Source: JAITMY01 sp031553765 (GTDB lineage Bacteria; Bacteroidota; Bacteroidia; Bacteroidales; UBA932). Taken from it: 64,000 nt of DNA. The notes under the pieces are model-generated. The model had not been told where the DNA came from and searched no databases. It was given only the letters and a program-made list of their open reading frames with translations. This document shows positions 57,036 to 64,000 of this stretch, piece after piece (positions within the stretch are counted from its first letter, which is position 1; each line of letters begins with the position of its first letter). The stretch is from assembly GCA_031553765.1 (NCBI GenBank), contig JAVBKY010000002.1, positions 186,001-250,000 on the forward strand, in the 5' to 3' direction. Both the position numbers and the translations under genes were made by a program.

Positions 57036-58379
57036 CTACAGGTTAATAGCCATATGTGTATCGGGGTTGTACACCACCGGACATGAGGTCTCTCGGATAA
57101 TAGCGGCGTCAACATTGGACTGTCCACTCTCCTTGAGCTTCAACTCCTCAATGCTCATAGGTACCATGGTTTTCTTGCCTATGTTTGCCGGGTCAATTAC
57201 CAAGCCTAGGCTCGGCTTACCAATCTCATCGTACATAGGAGCATACTTAAGGTATAGAATACCAAAGTTGGTTTCGATCTCATTCCACGTTACACCGTGT
57301 TTAACTTTGGTTTTTCCAGCTTCCTGTTGCTTCTGAATGAGGGGGGCCTTGCTAATAGCTGCAATCAAGTCACTACCAGCCGTGAAGAAACGCTCATCGC
57401 TACCGTTGTTTCCAACAAATATCGACTTCGAGAAGTCAATCAGCGATCCATTATCCCATCCATTAGTGGGTGAATCCCAACGCTTAATACCGTAACGGAT
57501 AATACCATTACAAGTCTGCTTCGTATTGTTCGCCTCGGGGTCAACGGTTTTGCTCTTTGCACCAAAGATGTAGCTCAACTCCATCTCAGCGCGTAAGCGT
57601 GTCATGTTTTGGTTTTTGTAGTTTTGGAAACCCCACTCTACCTCTTTCTTGCTCAACTTCTGATATTCGCTCTCCTCCACCTGCACCATGAACATCTGCT
57701 GCAAGTTTGTTTCGCGCGTCGGCAATGTCGCGCTCGGAGTAGTTTGCCTATCTTTTTCAGATTTAGCGCGACCGCATAGGATGAGTGGAGTGTCAGCGGG
57801 TATATTAGGAACCACCGTTTTTGTTCCCGACACTGTTCCATTAATAGCCACTACGCTAATTTGGCTGGTAGTTCGCTTAACGCTGATCACCAGCAAGCTT
57901 AAGTAGTCTTTGTCGGTACCTTGTATGGACTTACTATCTACTACCACGGTTTGGTGCAAGCTGAAGAAATCAATATTATCCACCGTAATATCCACCAAGC
58001 CTGTGGCCGATGTTACTGCCGTCTTTACCTTATCCTTAAATGGAATATAATCCGTAGCATACCACCCGACTTCGAGCGATTCCGCTTGTTCGTTGCGTCC
58101 AATGTTGCGGATCAACGTATCTAACGGAAATCGACTTGGAAGGAACTCGGTAACGCGCTTCTCTACGTCAGTCATCAATAGGTAGGGCGAAACCTCTTTA
58201 GCGGCAGTTGTAGTTACCGTATCGGCAATAGCCGCCGGAGCCTCCAGCATCACCACATCTCCTGTATCCATGCCAAATCCAAGCATAGCACCGGCAGCTA
58301 CCAGCATAAGCGCCAGTAAGCCCATTTTTTTCAATCCGCCCCTCACACTTTCGGGGCTAAGCACTTGTGTTGTTTTCAT
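57036..58379 (-). CDS. Major capsid protein
   Basis: A 447-residue protein directly after the scaffold gene. It has an unusual hydrophobic N-terminal segment (LLALMLVAAGAMLGFGM, about 21-37), then a likely HK97/DUF5309-like capsid body with ESLEVGWYATDYIPF, FFSLHQTVVVDSKSIQG, SYIFGAKSKTVD and GILYLKYAPMYDEIG. Length, position and neighbours fit the major capsid protein. The N-terminal hydrophobic part may be removed by a protease during assembly. Confidence 0.75.
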   Translation of the reverse strand: MKTTQVLSPESVRGGLKKMGLLALMLVAAGAMLGFGMDTGDVVMLEAPAAIADTVTTTAAKEVSPYLLMTDVEKRVTEFLPSRFPLDTLIRNIGRNEQAESLEVGWYATDYIPFKDKVKTAVTSATGLVDITVDNIDFFSLHQTVVVDSKSIQGTDKDYLSLLVISVKRTTSQISVVAINGTVSGTKTVVPNIPADTPLILCGRAKSEKDRQTTPSATLPTRETNLQQMFMVQVEESEYQKLSKKEVEWGFQNYKNQNMTRLRAEMELSYIFGAKSKTVDPEANNTKQTCNGIIRYGIKRWDSPTNGWDNGSLIDFSKSIFVGNNGSDERFFTAGSDLIAAISKAPLIQKQQEAGKTKVKHGVTWNEIETNFGILYLKYAPMYDEIGKPSLGLVIDPANIGKKTMVPMSIEELKLKESGQSNVDAAIIRETSCPVVYNPDTHMAINL

Positions 58380-58430
58380 TTTTTTATTGATTTTATTTTG
58401 GTTTATAAATCTAAAACTTGGACAAGAAAG

Positions 58431-59198
58431 CTACGTCCACTTATCAAGTATTGCGGCTCTCTTATCATCCCTCTCGGGCGCACTGCGGCTGCTAAGCCCC
58501 GGCGTACCGTCACCACCCGACCCCTGCTCTCTGTCTATTATGGTCGCTATTTGGTCATTCTTTCCTCGCACCTCCGCAGCCTCTACATCGGCATCATAGG
58601 TTACCAACTTGTACAAGTAGTCAAGTTCACGATCAGTCAACTTGAGATCCGCAAGGGCCGTAAGGAAAGCCTCAAGCACATCCTTAAATTCCTTCTCCTG
58701 ATCCTCTGTCAGCCCGCGCTTCTTTACCCACGCCTCAATGGTTTTCACAAAGTCCTCTTGACGTTGCGCCATTTCCGCCTCTAGTCTAGAAGCCTCAGCC
58801 TTCTTAGACTTACGTGCCTCAAACATTGCTCGCACACCATCCTCATCATCGGCGCCCATGGCTTCGTCTATATACTTTTGATACTCTTCGCCATCGCCGA
58901 ACAACTCCGCAAAAACAGTTTGAGGTGCTCGTTTTCTCATGGTTACTTGGCTTACCATATGTCCAAATTCGGGGTTTTCCTCGAAGTATGCGAGCAGTTT
59001 TTTATTGGCATCCTCATTCTTGCGATCGCGCTCTATGAGAGCCGCTATACGTTCCTCATCTGTCGCAAGCCCATTGCCGGGCATTACGTCATCTATGTAG
59101 CCTTTCAAATCTACGGGCTGCTGCTCAACAGCAGCACCCTCGGACACCCCTGCTTCAGGAGTTGCGGGTTGCTTATCTTTTTCTTCTAAATTTTCCAT
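58431..59198 (-). CDS. Scaffolding-like protein
   Basis: A 255-residue protein rich in Glu, Asp, Lys and Ala, mostly helical with a coiled-coil (FEARKSKKAEASRLEAEMAQ), and an acidic start (MENLEEKDKQPATPEAG). This composition and the place just before the capsid gene are typical of capsid scaffolds. First gene of the late minus-strand block. Confidence 0.65.
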   Translation of the reverse strand: MENLEEKDKQPATPEAGVSEGAAVEQQPVDLKGYIDDVMPGNGLATDEERIAALIERDRKNEDANKKLLAYFEENPEFGHMVSQVTMRKRAPQTVFAELFGDGEEYQKYIDEAMGADDEDGVRAMFEARKSKKAEASRLEAEMAQRQEDFVKTIEAWVKKRGLTEDQEKEFKDVLEAFLTALADLKLTDRELDYLYKLVTYDADVEAAEVRGKNDQIATIIDREQGSGGDGTPGLSSRSAPERDDKRAAILDKWT

Positions 59199-59386
59199 AG
59201 TGTTTTTCGTTACAGAACCTCACTTCTACGTGCTGCGAATGTACCCCCCAAAAAATAAAAAAGTTGTGCCAATAGCACCAATTTTCAACCGGGATGCAAA
59301 TTGTTGACATTTCGCTCCAATAGTGGGGTTTTATTGACAATAACGAGGGAGCATCGCTCATACATTTGTGCAAAAATGCCAACCAC
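59199..59386. promoter_or_regulatory. Divergent promoter region between scaffold/capsid block and terminase
   Basis: On the plus strand TTGACA (59336-59341) lies 19 bp before TACATTTG (59361-59368), a good Bacteroidota promoter for the terminase genes. On the minus strand TACATTCG near 59238-59245 is a weaker -7 box for the late structural block. No operator-like palindrome was seen. Confidence 0.55.
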
Positions 59387-59599
59387 ATGAGCAGACTAAA
59401 ATCGACACAGGTGCGCTATGATGCCATACGCTTAGCACACTCCGAAATTATCTCCGAAATGAATAAGCAAATGGCGTCCAACCCGGCGCTACGAATGTGC
59501 AGCAATCGGCGTATGGCGGAGCTCGTTTCCGAGCGCATAGGATTTGGCTATGAGCCCGATTCCGTGTACAATGTTCTATTCAGGGCTAAATGCAGGTAA
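59387..59599 (+). CDS. Possible terminase small subunit or HTH protein
   Basis: A 70-residue protein; the ATG (MSRLKSTQVRYD) is preferred over an upstream TTG that overlaps the -7 box. It is helical and basic (NKQMASNPALRMCSNRRMAE). It lies 3 bp before the large terminase gene. It could be a reduced small terminase or a DNA-binding regulator; no family is certain. Confidence 0.45.
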   Translation: MSRLKSTQVRYDAIRLAHSEIISEMNKQMASNPALRMCSNRRMAELVSERIGFGYEPDSVYNVLFRAKCR

Positions 59600-59602
59600 T
59601 CC

Positions 59603-61594
59603 GTGAACGACGTTCCTGCAATACTTAAGGAGAACAAGCGGCGGCTTGCCGCGATTCATGCCCCATACGATCCGATTAGTGGGGCGGGGTCGCCCATCCC
59701 GCGCGTGCTGTTATCTTTTGCCTTCAATGGTAGCAGGTATGCATGGTACATCCCAAAGAGTATGGCCGCATTGCCTGCTGTAAAAAAACTACGACTGCAC
59801 AAATCTATTAAGGTGCTACTCCAAAAGAGTGGAGAGGATTGCGGTCCGGATGAAGAGAGGGCATTCTTTCAAGGATTAACAGATGACAGGCTGCGGCACG
59901 ACTTCGAGTTTTGGGCTAGCACATGTGCGCATATTCAGGACAAAACAACAAAGCAAATCATCAAGTTTGTTTTGCGCCGTCCGCAGCTCAAACTCCTCCT
60001 TGAATTAGAGCGTATGCGCTTAACTGCGCAGCCCATACGCATAATACTCCTAAAGGCCCGCCAATGGGGAGGTTCTACGCTCATACAACTATACATGCAA
60101 TGGGTGCAAATATTCCATCGTCCGCGATGGCACTCCGTTATTGCGACAGATGTAGAAAGTCAGGCACGCACCATTCGACGCATGTACACCCGCGTAGCAA
60201 AGCACCACCCATCCGAGATTCAAACAATCACGCTAGCACCTTTTGAGGGAGACACTAAAAATAGGGAGTTCGTCGAGCGCGAAACGGTTATATCTATCGG
60301 ATCCATGCAAAAACCCGATAGCTTACGTTCTCAAGATATCATGATGGCCCACCTCTCCGAGGTGGGGTTATGGAAGGAGACGGAGGGGCGCAAGCCGGAA
60401 GACTTGGTACAAACAATTATAGGTTCCGTCCCCGACGTTCCCTACACGATAGTCGTTAAAGAGAGTACCGCCAAAGGGGTAGGCAACTACTTTCACACGT
60501 CTTGGCTGTCCGCTGTTAACGGGCAAAGCACCGATATCCCTGTATTTGTGGCATGGCACGAAATTGAGATTTGCGCAACCCCCATAGATAATTACGAAGA
60601 TTTCATTACGTCTATGAATGCCTATGAGTGTTATCTATGGAGCCAAGGAGCGACACTAGAGGGCATTCACTGGTATCGCCGAAAATTAAAAGAGTTCAAT
60701 GGCGACACCTGGCGTATGCAATCCGAGAATCCAACCACCGCTATTGAGGCATTTCAAAGCACCGGGCGCAGGGTATTTGCCCCTGACTACGTTCAGCGTT
60801 CTCGCCTATGGTGCTCCAAACCGATATTCAAAGGAGAACTATTTGCTGATGCGCGTAAGGGAACGGAGTCCCTCAACAATATTTCGTTCAAAGAAATTCC
60901 CGAGGGAAATTTGTGGGTGTGGGCGCTCCCTGATACATCCATTAATGTTGTTAACCGATATGCGCTCTTTGCCGACATCGGGGGACGTACCGCCAAGGCG
61001 GACTACTCCGTTATCCGTGTGCTCGACCGCTACCCCATGATCGAGGGGGGTGTGCCGGAGGTGGTGGCTACATGGCGCGGGCACCTTGACCAAGACCTAT
61101 TCGCTTGGAAGTGCGCACAGGTGGCTATGTTCTACAATAAAGGACTGCTCGCCATAGAGGTAAACTCCATACGCAAGGACGCACCGGAGGGAGGGGAGCA
61201 CCACCTTACCGTACTTGACGAAATTGGGCAAGTGTATGACAACCTCTACCACCGCTCCAACCCCGAAGATATTGCAGCCAAGGTGCCCACCAAGTGGGGT
61301 TTTCATACAAACTCCGCCACCAAGACTATGATTATAGACACTCTAAATGCCGCACTACGCGACGAAGGGTATATTGAGCGCGACGAACGAGCTTGCAATG
61401 AGATGGACTGCTACGAGGAGAAGCCCGACAAATCACTTGGGGCCGTAGATGGGCAGAAGGACGACATCGTTATGTCCACTGCCGGGGCAATATGGCTTGC
61501 CACCTCCTCTATGCCGCCACCGAAAGAGGTAAAGCCTCGAAAGCCCGAAGACGAAACAAGCACATACCGCGTAACATCAGCCGCGGTCATTTAA
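59603..61594 (+). CDS. Terminase large subunit
   Basis: A 663-residue terminase with GTG start. The ATPase has a Walker A variant KARQWGGST (151-159), a Walker B region near HLSEVGLWKETEG and a coupling motif region VVKESTAKG. The C-terminal nuclease has Asp in YALFADIGGRTAKADYSV (about 450) and later acidic residues in KDDIVMSTAGAIWLA. It packages DNA into the procapsid through the portal. The portal gene is not seen next to it. Confidence 0.88.
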   Translation: MNDVPAILKENKRRLAAIHAPYDPISGAGSPIPRVLLSFAFNGSRYAWYIPKSMAALPAVKKLRLHKSIKVLLQKSGEDCGPDEERAFFQGLTDDRLRHDFEFWASTCAHIQDKTTKQIIKFVLRRPQLKLLLELERMRLTAQPIRIILLKARQWGGSTLIQLYMQWVQIFHRPRWHSVIATDVESQARTIRRMYTRVAKHHPSEIQTITLAPFEGDTKNREFVERETVISIGSMQKPDSLRSQDIMMAHLSEVGLWKETEGRKPEDLVQTIIGSVPDVPYTIVVKESTAKGVGNYFHTSWLSAVNGQSTDIPVFVAWHEIEICATPIDNYEDFITSMNAYECYLWSQGATLEGIHWYRRKLKEFNGDTWRMQSENPTTAIEAFQSTGRRVFAPDYVQRSRLWCSKPIFKGELFADARKGTESLNNISFKEIPEGNLWVWALPDTSINVVNRYALFADIGGRTAKADYSVIRVLDRYPMIEGGVPEVVATWRGHLDQDLFAWKCAQVAMFYNKGLLAIEVNSIRKDAPEGGEHHLTVLDEIGQVYDNLYHRSNPEDIAAKVPTKWGFHTNSATKTMIIDTLNAALRDEGYIERDERACNEMDCYEEKPDKSLGAVDGQKDDIVMSTAGAIWLATSSMPPPKEVKPRKPEDETSTYRVTSAAVI

Positions 61595-61623
61595 CAATTC
61601 AAATTCTATAAAATTTTAATTTC

Positions 61624-62142
61624 ATGGCACACAACTACCGACTACTTATTGAGCGCACCGGGCATGAGTACCTGCGCATAACACTACAACACAAGCCAAG
61701 ACGCAGGTGGATTAAGAAGCAGCGCAAATATCTACTTGAAACAAGCGCAACATTTAAGTCTCAGTACAACATCATACGCGATTACCTCGTTACCGCATAT
61801 AAACTAACCCCTGCAGATATTATTGATACAAGGGTGTCATATAAAGGAATGTCGCTACCGGCGGCTTACATCAATGAATTAAAACTAGTGTTAGAGGGGT
61901 ACGTGTGGCGCAAGCGGCTACTTCGCATCAAGAAGCAGGCTATATCGCTGCACAACGAAAGTGGGACTACTCAAGCTACTCGCCGCAAATACTGGGTAAT
62001 GACGGACTACTACGGCAACCCTATGCTTATGAATTCAAGGCTTAAGAACTTGTATAAAGCAAAAAAGTTTTACTCTAAGGAGGTGGATGCCCTCGCCCTT
62101 GATGCAGAGTGCTTATTTAACACCGATACGCTTTATGCTTAA
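61624..62142 (+). CDS. Hypothetical phage protein
   Basis: A 172-residue basic, helical protein (RRRWIKKQRKYLLETSATFK, LRIKKQAISLHNESG). No family recognised. It lies between terminase and the spanin-like gene and overlaps the latter by 8 bp. Confidence 0.5.
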   Translation: MAHNYRLLIERTGHEYLRITLQHKPRRRWIKKQRKYLLETSATFKSQYNIIRDYLVTAYKLTPADIIDTRVSYKGMSLPAAYINELKLVLEGYVWRKRLLRIKKQAISLHNESGTTQATRRKYWVMTDYYGNPMLMNSRLKNLYKAKKFYSKEVDALALDAECLFNTDTLYA

Positions 62143-62635
62143 ACTAATGACAATAATTGCAGCCGCACTATTATGTGCAACCTCGTGCAGCCCACGCGCG
62201 CTACCCACCGTAGAGCAAACTCTCGACAGCACGCGAATCACCACAACCATAACACCACGCGACACCACGCTATACGTGCCGCCCGACAGTTCATACCTGC
62301 GGTTCGCTATTGAGTGCGACAGCAACCGCAACGTGCTGCTCCGTAACATTAGTACGTTGCAAGGAAGCAATATTACCCTCACTGCTCAGTTAGAGCAACT
62401 GAAAGGATACTCGTACAACATTAGCATACAGGCTGCAACTCCACTAGTGCCTATACCATTTCGCTATAGTGAGGTTTCTACCACAATTGACCACTCGCGC
62501 AACCACATCGTAGTTCAAACCATATTTGTGGAAAAAGAGTTGAAGTGGTGGCAAAAAACGCTGATGGTGATGGGGAGTATATTTGCCATTTTCGCTGTTG
62601 TATTCACCGTTACTGCTATAAAAAATAGGACCTAA
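62135..62635 (+). CDS. Unimolecular spanin-like lipoprotein
   Basis: A 166-residue protein. The ATG overlapping the preceding stop gives a lipoprotein signal (LKLMTIIAAALLCATSC). A beta-rich periplasmic part (residues 20-135) and a C-terminal membrane helix (LMVMGSIFAIFAVVFTVTAI, about 140-160) with a KNRT tail follow. A lipid anchor at one end and an inner-membrane helix at the other is the design of u-spanins such as T1 gp11, which join the two membranes at lysis. Sequence similarity to T1 is not claimed. Confidence 0.5.
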   Translation: MLKLMTIIAAALLCATSCSPRALPTVEQTLDSTRITTTITPRDTTLYVPPDSSYLRFAIECDSNRNVLLRNISTLQGSNITLTAQLEQLKGYSYNISIQAATPLVPIPFRYSEVSTTIDHSRNHIVVQTIFVEKELKWWQKTLMVMGSIFAIFAVVFTVTAIKNRT

Positions 62636-62640
62636 AATAA

Positions 62641-62683
62641 AAAAACGGGACTGCCTACCTTTTTTGTAAGCGGACCCGTTTTT
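62641..62683. terminator. Bidirectional terminator
   Basis: AAAAACGGG... pairs with ...CCCGTTTTT; the arms of about 18 nt have three mismatches and A/T runs on both sides. It lies between the convergent spanin-like gene and the 340-residue protein gene. Confidence 0.75.
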
Positions 62684-62703
62684 AGTTAAACTTCGAATTT
62701 TCA

Positions 62704-63726
62704 TTATGGAATGGGAGGCGCCTGCTCTATCAAAACAACCAATGCATCCCAAGCACTTTTAAAGAGTTCTCGTAGATCCTGTTGAAAAACACCAACAATT
62801 GAGACACCCATTGCAAACCATGCCAATCTCCACGCTTTATTATCCGACTTCTTGGTGTAGTTGAGCAAATAGTCATTCTTCAACACCTCAACGCCTCTAA
62901 TTAAATTCTCTATGTTTAACACCATCTTTCTCGTGCGCTCACTATCACCCCCTCCCTCGGAAATCGCTTGCTTGTCATCACAATTACAATACTTAGAGCG
63001 ACACAGTGCTAAAGCAAATACACTTTCCCCCAAGATAAGCCCCATGTCTTTACAGTTGTTCATAACCTTCTCGGCATCAGAATTTCTATACTCCGTATTA
63101 TAATAAATCACAGCTTTATCAAATGCTTCTCTAAATCTATGTTCATACTCTCCCAGATAGTGTTGAACAACCCTGCTGTGAGATGTCCTATAGATAATCG
63201 GATGGGGGCTAATAAACGCCTTCATCAACCCATCGCAGTGCCTATTATCCACTGGTGGGTGAAAAGTGTGATCATGATATAGAGCTTTAATATGGTGGTA
63301 TAATGTTATTGTCAAGCATGTCGAATCCCCAGATACAATATAGTCAGCATAAAAATCTGACTTGTCATATGTGCACTTGTAACAAAAAATTCCATTTGAA
63401 CTATGCGACTCATACTCTAAATTAATACGCGACAAGTCATCTTTTCTTTCTTTGTCGCCACCCTTTATGCGTATGACAATATCGTGCCACCCTTGTTTAC
63501 TTTCAGATTCAGAAATATTGTTATTGGCAAACCCAACCCATGCATAACATGGATACTTGGGGCTATCCGAAACATTTACCAGATTCCTATCACCAAAGGA
63601 CACGTCACTCCTTCTTAAGCGCACCTCGTCGAAGTTCTCATGCACATATGTTGGCATCCATAGGTAGCAATACAGTGTTGTTTTATCCTCAGCCCTACCC
63701 TCTAACTCCTTCACTATGTCCACCAT
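62704..63726 (-). CDS. Unknown prophage protein with C-terminal membrane helix
   Basis: A 340-residue protein. The body (1-290) is alpha/beta with several Cys and His (IFCYKCTYDKSDFYADYI, CRSKYCNCDDK). A C-terminal hydrophobic segment (AWRLAWFAMGVSIVGVFQQD, about 300-320) could anchor it in the membrane. The A+T content is higher than in the surrounding phage genes, suggesting acquisition from elsewhere. It may be cargo, such as exclusion or defence. It overlaps the next gene upstream by 32 bp. Confidence 0.5.
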   Translation of the reverse strand: MVDIVKELEGRAEDKTTLYCYLWMPTYVHENFDEVRLRRSDVSFGDRNLVNVSDSPKYPCYAWVGFANNNISESESKQGWHDIVIRIKGGDKERKDDLSRINLEYESHSSNGIFCYKCTYDKSDFYADYIVSGDSTCLTITLYHHIKALYHDHTFHPPVDNRHCDGLMKAFISPHPIIYRTSHSRVVQHYLGEYEHRFREAFDKAVIYYNTEYRNSDAEKVMNNCKDMGLILGESVFALALCRSKYCNCDDKQAISEGGGDSERTRKMVLNIENLIRGVEVLKNDYLLNYTKKSDNKAWRLAWFAMGVSIVGVFQQDLRELFKSAWDALVVLIEQAPPIP

Positions 63727-64000
63727 TTACACCTCCTGCCAACTCTGGAACATTTACACCTCTATTCAATTTTGAAATATTTACAGCCTTGACCAACTTT
63801 GAAAAAGGAAAGCCTGTTCGCCTCGATTTTTTCAACAAACCTTCCCATCTGTCAAAGTCCTCTGTAAGTGCATAAGTATCGACAACTTTCTCCTTTACCT
63901 CGTCGATATAAAACCCGTGCGTTATATAACCCAACTTATCTAACTGATTTAACTCTGGTTCTGTCAACTTCGCCCTAAGCGCTTCATAGTTATTCTGTCC
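63695..64000 (-). CDS. Unknown prophage protein, N-terminal part outside window
   Basis: The frame is open to the window edge (upstream codons read GQNNYEALRAKLTEPELNQ), so the gene starts right of 64000. The visible 102 codons hold LDKLGYITHGFYIDEVKEK and a glycine-rich C-terminus (VNVPELAGGVNGGHS). No family. It overlaps the start of the 340-residue protein gene and is probably coupled to it. Confidence 0.55.
   Translation of the reverse strand, partial: GQNNYEALRAKLTEPELNQLDKLGYITHGFYIDEVKEKVVDTYALTEDFDRWEGLLKKSRRTGFPFSKLVKAVNISKLNRGVNVPELAGGVNGGHSEGVRG

Larger units (their letters stand above)
34543..64000. mobile_element. Prophage, left part (right end outside window)
   Basis: It starts at the tRNA-Arg remnant and holds a lysogeny repressor, operators, early/replication genes, a diversity-generating retroelement, a capsid and fibre block, lysis genes and terminase. 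No integrase, portal, tape measure or tail sheath gene is recognised in the 29 kb visible. These, and the second attachment site, are probably beyond 64000. Confidence 0.92.

Noticed and set aside
34543..64000. Phage integrase within the window
   Set aside because: No tyrosine or serine recombinase motif was seen on either strand; it probably lies near the right end.

Overview
The window looks like a chromosome segment of a Bacteroidota bacterium, probably Bacteroidales-like (lineage inferred from gene content, not measured), carrying the left part of an integrated prophage. Supporting signs are the TAnnTTTG promoter -7 boxes in front of several genes, the scarcity of Shine-Dalgarno sequences, a Bacteroidota-type lptD / amidase / mlaD neighbourhood, lipoproteins with short signal peptides, an ExbB-ExbD-TonB set, a very long TamB-like protein, and the paired DNA-repair genes of the TIGR03915/TIGR03916 families.

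Positions 1-34540 are ordinary chromosome: rRNA methylation (rlmD), a CoA-transferase, ridA, outer-membrane biogenesis (lptD, amidase, mlaD, waaA, tamB-like, tonB/exbBD), branched-chain amino acid genes (ilvE, ilvC), hflX, udk, tsaD, a RES-Xre toxin-antitoxin pair with a clear operator, an nrnA-like gene followed by three FKBP-type lipoproteins, a radical-SAM/DUF4130 repair pair, pepD and two thioredoxin-fold proteins. Intergenic regions carry many small hairpins and A/T-rich repeats.

At 34543 the 3' half of a tRNA-Arg(TCT) gene marks a phage attachment site; everything to its right up to the window end is prophage. The right end, the restored tRNA and the integrase are not in the window. Layout: (a) 34.7-37.0 kb, minus strand: cargo genes and a LexA/CI-type repressor; (b) 37.05-37.23 kb: two palindromic operators over a promoter, followed by a short structured RNA ending in a terminator; (c) 37.3-48.1 kb, plus strand: early/replication genes (excisionase-like protein, acyl carrier protein, SSB-like protein, a tRNA-like RNA with a shrunken anticodon arm, a DUF4406 protein, a diversity-generating retroelement, a replication initiator with internal iterons, a primase-helicase, a YopX protein, an ASCH protein, a DUF4406-DnaA domain IV fusion); (d) 48.1-59.2 kb, minus strand: virion and lysis genes (scaffold, capsid, adaptor, two paralogous fibres, M23 lysin); (e) 59.4-62.6 kb, plus strand: terminase and a spanin-like lipoprotein; (f) 62.7-64 kb, minus strand: two unknown genes.

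The most exciting element is the diversity-generating retroelement at 39459-41532. A DGR-type reverse transcriptase (motifs IGNYLSQ and YADD) lies just downstream of an 81-bp template repeat. Two consecutive small genes upstream carry variable repeats that differ from the template only at template adenines (17 of 19 and 18 of 19 adenines changed, no change at any other base). The template is enclosed by a 16-bp inverted repeat. The two targets are small paralogous proteins in the early region, not tail fibres, and no avd gene is recognisable; a small gene overlapping the reverse transcriptase is a candidate accessory.
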